Shown piece after piece: positions 17,326 to 25,191 of a stretch of 64,000 bases of DNA. Under the pieces are notes generated by a model. That model was not told where the DNA came from, made no database searches, and was given only the letters and a program-made list of their open reading frames with translations. Position 1 is the stretch's first letter. Each line of letters opens with the position of its first letter. This DNA comes from UBA10649 sp965227045 (lineage in GTDB: Bacteria > Actinomycetota > Actinomycetes > S36-B12): the NCBI GenBank assembly GCA_965227045.1, contig OZ245718.1, positions 2,232,001 to 2,296,000 on the forward strand. The letters run 5' to 3'. The translations under genes and the position numbers were made by a program.

Positions 17326-17328
17326 ACT
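17323..17328 (+). promoter_or_regulatory. -10 box TAGACT overlapping a stop codon
   Basis: TAGACT begins with the TAG stop of the acyltransferase gene and predicts transcription from about 17335 for the SDR at 17387. Confidence 0.3.
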
Positions 17329-17386
17329 CGCCCAGGCGCTACGACTTGGCGGGACTGCCCCGTCCGTGAAGTGAATGGAGGTGCCC

Positions 17387-18331
17387 GTGCGGGTGCTTGT
17401 TACCGGCGGCGCGGGTTTCATCGGCTCGAATCTGTGCCGAGCACTGCTTGCGCGGAGTGAGGTTGACTCCGTGACCGTCATCGACAACCTGTCAACCGGG
17501 TCACTGGACAATCTTCTGGATGTCGACGTTGATTTCGTGGAGGGCTCTATCCTCGACAACGCCGTTCTCGCCGAGGTGTCCGGTGGCGTCGACTCCGTCA
17601 TCCACCTCGCCGCACGCCCGTCTGTCCCACGATCGATAGCCGATCCACGGGCGTCGCATGATGCCAATGCGACCGGCACTCTCAACGTTCTTGAGGCGGC
17701 CCGCGAGAACGACGCCCACGTGCTCGTGGCGTCGTCGTCATCGGTCTATGGATCCAACAGGCTCCTCCCCAAGTCTGAGGACATGGCCACCCGCCCGATG
17801 AGCCCGTACGCCGCCAGCAAACTGGCCACCGAGTCGTACGCGCTCGCGTGGGGTCAGTCGTACGGCATGCGAACTCTCGCGTTTCGATTCTTCAACGTCT
17901 ACGGCCCCCGACAGCCCGCGGGACATGCCTACGCTGCCGTCATCCCAGCCTTCCTTGATCGTCTTCTTCGCGGAGAGCCCCTCGACGTCTACGGGGACGG
18001 CGAGCAGACGCGAGACTTTACCTTCATCGACACCGTGACCTCCGTCCTCGCGGAGGCGGCGGTCACCCAGCGCCAGCACGACACTCCGGTGAATCTCGCC
18101 TTAGGCAGTCGTACGTCGCTCAACTCACTGATCGGACTCCTGCGCGAACTCACCGGGAGCGACGTTGCCGTCAACTACCACGCGCCCCGCGTCGGAGACG
18201 TCCCACACTCCAGTGCGGATCCGACTCTCCTGAAGTCCCTCTTTCCCGGCGTCGCGGTCTTCCCGCTGGCAGACGGTGTTCGGGCCACGGACGACTGGAT
18301 GCGTGCGCAAGGCGAGAGAGCGTCAGCGTGA
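17387..18331 (+). CDS. NAD-dependent UDP-glucose 4-epimerase-like SDR
   Basis: 314 residues: VLVTGGAGFIGSN at the N-terminus, NLSTGSLDNL, SSSSVYG, and YAASK (Y141, K145), then FFNVYGPRQ. This matches the WbpP/GalE-like group of UDP-hexose or UDP-HexNAc 4-epimerases. GTG at 17387 is preferred since GGAGG lies 5 nt upstream; an ATG at 17375 would put that site in the coding region. Start of an operon with the GT-C-like protein and methyltransferase that follow with 4-nt overlaps. Confidence 0.82.
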   Translation: MRVLVTGGAGFIGSNLCRALLARSEVDSVTVIDNLSTGSLDNLLDVDVDFVEGSILDNAVLAEVSGGVDSVIHLAARPSVPRSIADPRASHDANATGTLNVLEAARENDAHVLVASSSSVYGSNRLLPKSEDMATRPMSPYAASKLATESYALAWGQSYGMRTLAFRFFNVYGPRQPAGHAYAAVIPAFLDRLLRGEPLDVYGDGEQTRDFTFIDTVTSVLAEAAVTQRQHDTPVNLALGSRTSLNSLIGLLRELTGSDVAVNYHAPRVGDVPHSSADPTLLKSLFPGVAVFPLADGVRATDDWMRAQGERASA

Positions 18332-19698
18332 GGGACTCTGGAACGGCGCCGCGCAGCTGGGCACCACTCGGGGTCTTCTCGGTGGCCTTCGCGGCCGCGG
18401 CCGTGTTCGCCATCGCCTGGGTCCTCGTGTTCGGCAATCCCAGCATCTCGGTCGACGGATGGCAGTACCTCAGTTCCGCCAAGGCCATCGTCGACGGGTC
18501 GATGCTCCAGAACTACTTCTGGGTTCGAGCACCCGGCTATCCGGCCTTCGTGACTCTCGCGATGGGGCCAGGCGGATTCTGGTCGGTCATCGTCGTGCAG
18601 ACGCTGCTTTACGCGGCCGGCTGGGCCTTCCTCGTAACCGAGGCGTGGGTGGTCTTTCGCGCCCGGATCCGATCGGGCGTCTTCTGGGCGATTCAGGTCG
18701 TCGCCGGCCTGCTCCTGTGGTTCTACATCGGTGGCTACGTGACGTGGGTGCTGCAGCAATCACTCATGATCCCGATGACCGCAGCGCTCGCGGCATTCAC
18801 CGTCCACGAATGCCGACTCGCTCAGGGTCGAGTCGACGGCTCGGCGCCCACCTCGCGAGCCCGGGAGGTCCTGCGGATCGCCATCTGGGTGCTGTTCGCG
18901 ATTGGCGCCTACCTCATCACCTCCCTGTTCGTCATCGCCGTCCTCGCCGGCTGGCTCGTCGTGTTCATCGCGACGCGTCGGGCGGGTGGCCGCCTGAAGA
19001 CAGGCGGCGCCACGATCGTGATCGCGCTGGTGGCTCTGATCGTCGCCGCCGGGCTCGTGCATGTCGCATGGAGCCAGAGCACCAAGACTGCGGCTGCGTC
19101 GCCCGACTTCAACCCAGAGAATTTCGAGGATCCGTTCTGGTCAGCAAGCTACGTGAACGGAATCGCGGACCGAGTTCTTACGCGCGAGACCTACTACGGC
19201 CAGGAGATCGCCGTCAGCGCGACGAGTCTGTTGGACATCACCCAGTCCCGGGGCTGGCGGGGTCTGGTGAACAACGAGTACCGGACGGACGAGCGCAACA
19301 TCAACTACGTATTCGGGACGGAGCCGTGGACGGCGGCCGGCCAGACATGCCTGGACAACGGCACCGACCGGACGGGAATCCTCACGGTGACTCCAGGATT
19401 CATGTCCGAATTCCGAGGCAGCAACGTGTGTCCACTCACGGACCTGTCGACTCCGAAGTTCCTGGGCTTCCTCGGCTGGTTCGGTTGGATGGTCCTCCTG
19501 GTCGCAGCGGCGCTCACACTCATCCGCCGGCCGAGCACCATCAACTTCGCGTTTGCGGCGCCTGGTCTGGCGATAGTCGCGGTCTACGCCGTGGGTGGAG
19601 GTGCGATCGCGCGGTACGGCGCCCCCGCCTACCTCCCGCTTGCCGTGTTGGGCGCCTCCGCTATTGCGGTGCTGTTCTCCCGGAGGAAGCGCGCGTGA
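18328..19698 (+). CDS. multispanning membrane protein, GT-C (ArnT/PMT-like) candidate
   Basis: 456 residues with about ten helices. After the first helix the loop carries VDGWQYLSSAKAI and VRAPGYPAFV; an Asp followed by R-x-PGYP is a recurrent feature of GT-C glycosyltransferases of the PMT/ArnT type. A second soluble loop of about 120 residues lies between helices in the C-terminal half. The GTG overlaps the previous stop (GTGA). It probably transfers a polyprenyl-phosphate sugar outside the cell; donor unknown. Confidence 0.68.
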   Translation: MRDSGTAPRSWAPLGVFSVAFAAAAVFAIAWVLVFGNPSISVDGWQYLSSAKAIVDGSMLQNYFWVRAPGYPAFVTLAMGPGGFWSVIVVQTLLYAAGWAFLVTEAWVVFRARIRSGVFWAIQVVAGLLLWFYIGGYVTWVLQQSLMIPMTAALAAFTVHECRLAQGRVDGSAPTSRAREVLRIAIWVLFAIGAYLITSLFVIAVLAGWLVVFIATRRAGGRLKTGGATIVIALVALIVAAGLVHVAWSQSTKTAAASPDFNPENFEDPFWSASYVNGIADRVLTRETYYGQEIAVSATSLLDITQSRGWRGLVNNEYRTDERNINYVFGTEPWTAAGQTCLDNGTDRTGILTVTPGFMSEFRGSNVCPLTDLSTPKFLGFLGWFGWMVLLVAAALTLIRRPSTINFAFAAPGLAIVAVYAVGGGAIARYGAPAYLPLAVLGASAIAVLFSRRKRA

Positions 19699-20366
19699 CC
19701 CACGATCCGGACGCGTTCTACGAAGGCCGCTACGAGGGCACCGCGGCCGTCGGCGCTGCTGGCTGGTTCCAGCGCTACACCCATCGGATGCTCGAACGCG
19801 GCCTGAGAAACGGCCAGTGGGATCGGGTTCTCGAGGTCGGAGCGAACAAGGCGGAGCACTTTCCCTTCGTCGAGCATGGGTTTACCTCCTACGTGAGCAC
19901 AGACCTGTACGAGCGGGCCAACCCGCACGCCGATCCACGCCACAGCACGCAGGCACAGGATGTTCAGCAGCTCACCTACGCGGATGACAGCTTCGATCGG
20001 GTCATCGTGACGTGCGTACTCCATCACCTTCCCGACCCGGAGCGAGCCTTGTCCGAGCTCCGCCGCGTGACCCGACCGGGCGGACTCATCTCGATTCTGG
20101 TGCCGTGTGACCCCGGCATGCTGTACCGAGCCTCGTGGTGGCCGACTGCTCCGCGCCGTCTGCGGAGGGCGGGGGTCAAGGACCCTCTTCTCCACCACAT
20201 CCGCGAGCACAAACTCAGATACGACGCCATCGCCACCTTCATCACGCGAACCTTCGTCGCTGACAGTCGACGACGCACGTACTACCCGTTTCGGATGCCT
20301 ACTTGGAACGGTGAACTCTTCAGCGTCGACCAGGTGACCATTAGCCGTAAACCCAGCGGCGAGTGA
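19695..20366 (+). CDS. class I SAM-dependent methyltransferase
   Basis: 223 residues. VLEVGANKAEHFPF is motif I of a Rossmann methyltransferase, followed by YADDSFDRVIVTCVLHHLPDPE and a RPGG post-motif, as in the Methyltransf_11 family. The GTG at 19695 overlaps the previous stop by 4 nt, which fixes the start although the frame is open upstream. It is the last gene of the operon, and its end overlaps the converging gtrA by 26 nt. Likely an O-methyltransferase for a sugar; target unknown. Confidence 0.82.
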   Translation: MTHDPDAFYEGRYEGTAAVGAAGWFQRYTHRMLERGLRNGQWDRVLEVGANKAEHFPFVEHGFTSYVSTDLYERANPHADPRHSTQAQDVQQLTYADDSFDRVIVTCVLHHLPDPERALSELRRVTRPGGLISILVPCDPGMLYRASWWPTAPRRLRRAGVKDPLLHHIREHKLRYDAIATFITRTFVADSRRRTYYPFRMPTWNGELFSVDQVTISRKPSGE

Positions 20367-20760
20367 CATAGAACCTGATCGGAAACAGTATCCCCGCGGT
20401 CACGATCGTCGCGAGCAGGTACATGTGGATCGCCCCATTGATCAACGCGAACGCGACAGTTCCGATGACAAGCGAGGCGGCGAGGTACATGACGTAGCGG
20501 AACACTCGAGTCCAGCGGTGGTCGGCCCTGAATACGAACCGCAGCGTGAGGACGTAGTCCAATGAGTACACGGTGATGTAGACGAGGACGTACGCGAGCG
20601 TTGGCTGGACGTCTAGGGCCGATACCAATAGCCACATAGCGATGAGGATGTACGCGTATCCCGCGAGACTGACGACCACGTAGCGCGTGATCTGCCCCCA
20701 GGGCAGGCGCTCCAGAATCGGGAACCGGCGGCGCAGGCCCTCCGGTATCCGATCGCTCAT
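20341..20760 (-). CDS. GtrA-family membrane protein
   Basis: 139 residues with four helices, matching the size and pattern of GtrA (GITRYVVVSLAGY at the N-terminus, RxxxRRWVYG at the C-terminus). GtrA proteins are thought to help polyprenyl-phosphate-linked sugars cross the membrane, together with a GtrB GT2 and a GT-C. The frame is open well upstream but that part is shadow of the next gene. It is the last gene of a minus-strand operon that includes a GtrB-type GT2 at 22757. Confidence 0.85.
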   Translation of the reverse strand: MSDRIPEGLRRRFPILERLPWGQITRYVVVSLAGYAYILIAMWLLVSALDVQPTLAYVLVYITVYSLDYVLTLRFVFRADHRWTRVFRYVMYLAASLVIGTVAFALINGAIHMYLLATIVTAGILFPIRFYVTRRWVYG

Positions 20761-20767
20761 GCCGTCA

Positions 20768-22720
20768 CTAGTAGAGCCTGGGAATGCGTCGCACTGCAGC
20801 GATGACGAATCGCGGATCGATTCCCGTCGTCTCGCAGTAGGCGATGAAGTCACGCGGCTGCGGTTGATTCTCCTCGTTGACCAGCCGCAACGCCGTGCTG
20901 CGATCGAGCATCCCTTCGCGGATCTGGTTACTGCGGAACGTGTCATGCTCGGTGAAGCCGGCGGCCGCCAAGTAGGCGAAGTTGTAGAAAGGAGCGGTTC
21001 CGTCGCCGACTCGCCACGTCGAGTTCGACTCCGGCGATGTCTCCCAGCCGTAGCCGTCGATGATGGTCCGGTTGACGGTCTCCTCGTCCCAGGTGAGGTG
21101 GTCGAACAACTGCACGTAGTCGGCCTTCTTGAGGTAGTACGCGCTGAAGCCGCCAAGTGAATCGGGGACGCTGCTATTGACGTAGCGGGGATTCGTCAAC
21201 AACTCGATCGCATAGTAGGAGGCGAGGCGGGCGGTATTCGTCCACTTCAGGCCATAGGTCTTGTCGTGCGATGACCGATCGTCCACTCCGGCGAAGCCAG
21301 TCTTAAAGCCTGCTGGCTCCAACCTGTTCATGCTGAAGATCGTCGTCGCAAGATTGCGCTCGTTCCTGATGTCGCTCGCGAACTTGAAGAACGCCTTGTC
21401 CCCAGCCATGAACAACGGAATCATCCCGAGGTTCGGGCGTGCGGACCAGGCCTGGATGTTTTTCCTGACGTTCTCCCGCTTACGACGCAGGTCAGCGGCG
21501 ACCAGGATGTGCTCCACCCCGAGCTCCCCACACATCCGCGAAATGTTCCTGCGGGCGCGGTCCGTGACATAGCCCCAGTCGTACGTGTACGCGACAGCAT
21601 CAAGCCCGAGTTCCCGCACGACGTAGTGGAGACCAAAGCAACTATCGCGCCCGCCGCTAATGGGCACGAGCACCTGGTTGCTACGCCCCCGCGCCACCAT
21701 CTCGGCGACGTGGGCTCCGATCTCCGGGATCGGTTCGTGTTCCTGCGGCTCATACCCTAGGCAGGAGGAGCAAACGCCGTCAGCATCGAAGGTGAGGTAC
21801 GGGAAGGTCTCAGGCAGGACGCATCGTGTGCATCTGCGCAGTGCGTCAATCGCCTCGAAGTCGATCGTCATTCTCGACCGTATCGACTCGACGACATCTG
21901 GAGACGGATTCGCCTGCAGTCCCCTCATTGCGACGCTCGATGAGACATTGATGACTCTCAGTCTCCGGCGGAGCGACTCGGCCGACTGCTGGACGTCGAG
22001 GCGAAGCTGCTGCCCCGGACGCAGTTGCTCGATGTGCTCCGGCTCGATGCGCTGACTCAAGGATCCGGACGCGGCCTCGATCGTCACGGCCTCGGACGCG
22101 AACATCATCAACGCGCCGTCTGCGCTGCGCCAATGGAAGCACGAGCCGTTGGATGTCATGACGATCGCAGTCGCCTCGGCGGCATCGAACACAGCCACGG
22201 TATTGGCACCCACGCAGCTGGCGAATGCGGCCTCTGCAGCGTCGGGCCACGGCGCACCGGCGGCCGCCCGCTGCTCGATTAGCGCTACGAGCGCTTCGGT
22301 GTCGACCTGGGCTAACGGCGCCTGGCCGGGCATGCTCGCCCAGAGTTCGCTGACGTTGACGATGATGCCGTTGTGGAGTACGGCGACGTCCCCACGCACT
22401 ACGGGCTGGTTGTTGCACGGATCCCCGCTGGTTCCGTGAGTGACCATTCGGGTGTGCCCGGCGATCACGAACGGACGACCGCGCTCATAAGCCGCAGCCG
22501 CCGCAGCGAGCACTCGCGCGAACTCTTCGGTCTTCAGCAGCCGTCGACCGCGCTCGGGCATCTTCGCGATGAGCAGTTCATCGTCCGTTACGGCGAGTAC
22601 TCCTGAGGCGTCCTTACCGCGGGATTCGGAGGACAGCACCAACGCACGAATAGCCTTGGATAGCTGGCCGACGGTCAGTCCGCTAGCGGGATCGACCACG
22701 AGGCCGAAGATGCCGCACAT
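20768..22720 (-). CDS. class II glutaminase fused to WbpG-like N-acetyl-sugar amidotransferase
   Basis: 650 residues in two parts. Residues 1-230 are an Ntn-type class II glutamine amidotransferase: nucleophile C2 in MCGIFG, GHTRMVTHG (88-96) and HNG (116-118). Residues 295-650 are a PP-loop ATPase of the N-acetyl sugar amidotransferase family: zinc-type cysteines C297, C300, C317, C320, then SGGRDS (355-360) and the MIPLFMAGDKAFF segment. WbpG normally receives ammonia from a separate HisH-type glutaminase; here a different type of glutaminase is fused to it, as in asparagine synthetase. It would convert a carboxylate or N-acetyl group of a UDP-sugar to an amide or acetamidino group. ATG with GGGAGG upstream. 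Confidence 0.85.
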   Translation of the reverse strand: MCGIFGLVVDPASGLTVGQLSKAIRALVLSSESRGKDASGVLAVTDDELLIAKMPERGRRLLKTEEFARVLAAAAAAYERGRPFVIAGHTRMVTHGTSGDPCNNQPVVRGDVAVLHNGIIVNVSELWASMPGQAPLAQVDTEALVALIEQRAAAGAPWPDAAEAAFASCVGANTVAVFDAAEATAIVMTSNGSCFHWRSADGALMMFASEAVTIEAASGSLSQRIEPEHIEQLRPGQQLRLDVQQSAESLRRRLRVINVSSSVAMRGLQANPSPDVVESIRSRMTIDFEAIDALRRCTRCVLPETFPYLTFDADGVCSSCLGYEPQEHEPIPEIGAHVAEMVARGRSNQVLVPISGGRDSCFGLHYVVRELGLDAVAYTYDWGYVTDRARRNISRMCGELGVEHILVAADLRRKRENVRKNIQAWSARPNLGMIPLFMAGDKAFFKFASDIRNERNLATTIFSMNRLEPAGFKTGFAGVDDRSSHDKTYGLKWTNTARLASYYAIELLTNPRYVNSSVPDSLGGFSAYYLKKADYVQLFDHLTWDEETVNRTIIDGYGWETSPESNSTWRVGDGTAPFYNFAYLAAAGFTEHDTFRSNQIREGMLDRSTALRLVNEENQPQPRDFIAYCETTGIDPRFVIAAVRRIPRLY

Positions 22721-22747
22721 AGACGCGCCTCCCGGTTCGAACTGATC

Positions 22748-22768
22748 ATGCAGAGCCTATGCAGAGCC
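22748..22768. repeat. 10-bp direct repeat ATGCAGAGCC, two copies
   Basis: Two copies of ATGCAGAGCC separated by one base cover the stop codon of the GT2 gene and the start of the short gap before the amidotransferase gene. Function unknown; it may be chance or slippage. Confidence 0.4.
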
Positions 22769-23749
22769 GCTTCCGGGATCGTCGGACGGGAGCCCCTGCC
22801 TAAGCATGTACAAGATGCGCTCCTGATTGACGCGCAGGCGAACCAGCATGTCGGCTACGAGTCCGACAATTCCGAAGACAAGGGCTACCGCGTATAGAAA
22901 TGCGGCAGTGAACCCCGCGAACAGATAGTCGGAGAACCGCCCATTCAGGAGGAAATGGCCGAAGAACACAACTGCAAAGGCGGTTGCGACGAGTCCGATG
23001 ACTAGAGAGATCCCCCAGAAGAATCGCAGAGGGAAGTAATCTCGATATCCCCTCATGATGATCTTCGCTGCGTTGTAGGCGTACCTGCCTAGGCTCCCGG
23101 CGATACGTGATTCGCGATCAGAGAAATACGTCACCTTTACGGGAACCTCAACGATCGCGAGACGGTTGGCGGCGAGATCCAAGAACGTCTCCTGCGAAAA
23201 TGAAAACTTTCCATGCAGGTTCATACGAAGGAGAGCCTCTCGGCCGTAGCACCGAAAGCCACAGGAGACGTCGTGGTACTTCGTTCCGACCAGTCGGCTG
23301 ATGAGCGTCGACATTCGACGATTGCCCCACTCGTTTGCCGATGGCATGCCAATCAGCACGGAGTCCGGCAGGAAACGCGAGCCGGTAGCGAAATCAGCGT
23401 GTTGGAGGAGGACCGGAGCGACGAGTCGAGGCAGATCTGCACCATCGAACTGTCCATCGCCGTCGATGTTGACCAGCGCGTCATAGTTGTTGCGCAGGGC
23501 GTGATTTACCGCTGTTTGAAACGCGACACCGTACCCTCGATTGACGGGGTGGCGAATGACGTCGGCTCCCGCGGCACGCGCCACCTCACTGGTGTCGTCG
23601 GTTGATCCATCGTCAACGACGAGTATGTCGACCGCACACACCCCCAAGAGGTCGCGCGGAATGCCAGCTATGACCTGGGCAAGAGTGGCGGACTCATTCA
23701 GGCACGGAATGCCGACAAGCAGTCGGAGCACCGCTGGCGAATCAGTCAC
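22757..23749 (-). CDS. GtrB/DPM1-type GT2 with two C-terminal helices
   Basis: 330 residues. GT-A domain with LLVGIPCLNE, VVDDGSTDDT and NIDGDGQFD (metal site near residue 97), then two helices (about 238-262 and 272-298) and a cytoplasmic tail. Such enzymes make polyprenyl-phosphate sugars. It stands between a UDP-HexNAc dehydrogenase and the amidotransferase fusion, with gtrA downstream, so it may handle the modified HexNAc uronate or a related sugar. Base composition appears less GC-rich by eye than the flanking operons. Confidence 0.83.
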   Translation of the reverse strand: MTDSPAVLRLLVGIPCLNESATLAQVIAGIPRDLLGVCAVDILVVDDGSTDDTSEVARAAGADVIRHPVNRGYGVAFQTAVNHALRNNYDALVNIDGDGQFDGADLPRLVAPVLLQHADFATGSRFLPDSVLIGMPSANEWGNRRMSTLISRLVGTKYHDVSCGFRCYGREALLRMNLHGKFSFSQETFLDLAANRLAIVEVPVKVTYFSDRESRIAGSLGRYAYNAAKIIMRGYRDYFPLRFFWGISLVIGLVATAFAVVFFGHFLLNGRFSDYLFAGFTAAFLYAVALVFGIVGLVADMLVRLRVNQERILYMLRQGLPSDDPGSGSA

Positions 23750-23798
23750 GCTCGAAACCTACAGCGCCTCGCTGCCCACGCATCAGCGATGCCCCGGC

Positions 23799-25088
23799 TC
23801 ATAGACGAAACGTGGCGTCGGAGAACATGCGGCTGCTGGCGGTCAGAGTTTTAGCGGCGACATCCGCAGAGAGCGACATGCCTCGGTATACGGAGTGCGG
23901 CTGCAGAGCGACAACGAAGTCGGCCTCCTGCATCGAACTTTCCAGATCCGCAGCCCTGCCGATCGACGTCCCGTCAGCCAGGCTCCAGTCGTTGATCCCG
24001 GGATCGTGAAAGGTTAGAACAGCGCCTCTCTGGATCAGCCAGAGCGCGAGCGGCTCCGCAGGCGTTTCGCGCACATCAGCGATGTCCGGCTTGTATGAAA
24101 CGCCGAGCAGCAGGATGCGCGATCCCTTCAGAGCTAGGCCGGCCTCGTTCAGACCTGCCTGAACCAGTTGACCCACGTAGGTAGGCATGAACTCGTTGAC
24201 CTCCGTTGCGACTGCGACGAATCTCAACGACGTTCCAGTCGCCTGCCGGAACGCGTGGTCGAAGTACAGAGGGTCAATCGGAATGCAGTGTCCACCGACA
24301 CCCGGCCCAGGAGTGAATCGCTGGAAACCGTACGGCTTGGTTGCGGCGAGTTCGACCACCTCGAAGGGATCTATGTTGAGCGCTCTACATGCGACGGAGA
24401 ACTCATTGATGAGTGCGATGTTGACAAGACGGTAGAGATTTTCAAGGATCTTGGCGGCCTCGGCCTCCCGAGTGCCTGATGCGAGGTGAACCGTGCCGAT
24501 GAAGCTCCGGTAGAACTCAGCCACCCTGTGGCCGGTGGACTCGTCTGATCCGCCGACGATCTTCGGTGTGTTCGCTATTCCGAAATCGGGATTTCCGGGA
24601 TCAACTCGCTCAGGAGAGTACGCAATGCCGAAATCGACGCCGGCCCGCAGACCCGATTCGCGCTCCAACAGCGGCCGTACCAAGTCCTCAGTCGTCCCGG
24701 GCCACGTTGTCGACTCCAGAACAACGGTCTGGCCCCCGACGAGCCGCCGACCGATCTCGGTCATGGCAGCGACTACATAGGACATGTCCGGGGTGTGGTC
24801 CGGGTTTAGGGGGGTCGGGACACAGACGAGGACGAACTCGCACTGTGCCAACGCATCGAAGTCCGCAGCAATCTCCAACTCGCCAGAGTCGAGAATCCGC
24901 GACAGTGACGTCGAAGGCACGTCGAGGATGTCGCTTTCACCTGAGCCCAGCCGCTTCGCTCGTCGCAAGTCGACGTCGATCCCCAGGACCGAGCTTCCAG
25001 AGTCACAGATCGCGACGGCTAGAGGCAGGCCCACGTATCCCAGCCCGACAACTGCCGCATGGAAGGGGAATCTGGGTGCCGTCTCCAC
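23799..25088 (-). CDS. UDP-N-acetylhexosamine 6-dehydrogenase, WbpA/WecC class
   Basis: 429 residues of the UDP-glucose/GDP-mannose dehydrogenase family: GLGYVGLPLA near residue 15, TPLNPDHTPDMSYV, ESTTWPGTTE, YSPERVDPGN, ENLYRLVNIALINE, and the catalytic Cys in GPGVGGHCIPIDP. The GGHCIPIDP form and ATKPYGFQ segment are those of the UDP-HexNAc enzymes (WbpA, WecC) rather than UDP-glucose dehydrogenase. It would oxidise UDP-GlcNAc or UDP-ManNAc to the uronic acid, a plausible substrate for the amidotransferase encoded in the same operon. GTG start with a TAGGAT box 6 nt upstream. Confidence 0.9.
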   Translation of the reverse strand: METAPRFPFHAAVVGLGYVGLPLAVAICDSGSSVLGIDVDLRRAKRLGSGESDILDVPSTSLSRILDSGELEIAADFDALAQCEFVLVCVPTPLNPDHTPDMSYVVAAMTEIGRRLVGGQTVVLESTTWPGTTEDLVRPLLERESGLRAGVDFGIAYSPERVDPGNPDFGIANTPKIVGGSDESTGHRVAEFYRSFIGTVHLASGTREAEAAKILENLYRLVNIALINEFSVACRALNIDPFEVVELAATKPYGFQRFTPGPGVGGHCIPIDPLYFDHAFRQATGTSLRFVAVATEVNEFMPTYVGQLVQAGLNEAGLALKGSRILLLGVSYKPDIADVRETPAEPLALWLIQRGAVLTFHDPGINDWSLADGTSIGRAADLESSMQEADFVVALQPHSVYRGMSLSADVAAKTLTASSRMFSDATFRL

Positions 25089-25094
25089 GGCGTC

Positions 25095-25100
25095 ATCCTA
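25095..25100 (-). promoter_or_regulatory. -10 box TAGGAT, leaderless, for the dehydrogenase operon
   Basis: TAGGAT on the minus strand ends 6 nt before the GTG at 25088. Confidence 0.5.
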
Positions 25101-25118
25101 ATGTCGACTCCCGGGATC

Positions 25119-25124
25119 TATAGT
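25119..25124 (+). promoter_or_regulatory. -10 box TATAGT for the ABC exporter
   Basis: TATAGT predicts transcription from about 25131 and a leader of about 60 nt; the only ribosome-binding-like site is a weak GGAG near 25178. Confidence 0.35.
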
Positions 25125-25191
25125 TGAGCGCGCCCAGCGCTACGGCTTTCCAGTCACGGGAGCGGCCACCAACATACGGAGCGGTTCATAC

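Noticed and set aside
20761..21156. In-frame extension of the GtrA gene
   Set aside because: Ser/Arg/Thr-rich sequence overlapping the amidotransferase gene; GtrA proteins begin at the ATG at 20760.
22748..22768. Direct repeat as an attachment or regulatory site
   Set aside because: Only 10 bp, two copies, and half inside a coding end; kept as a repeat but no function is claimed.
23799..25088. UDP-glucose 6-dehydrogenase feeding UDP-xylose synthase
   Set aside because: The GGHCIPIDP active site and ATKPYGFQ segment are of the UDP-HexNAc class.
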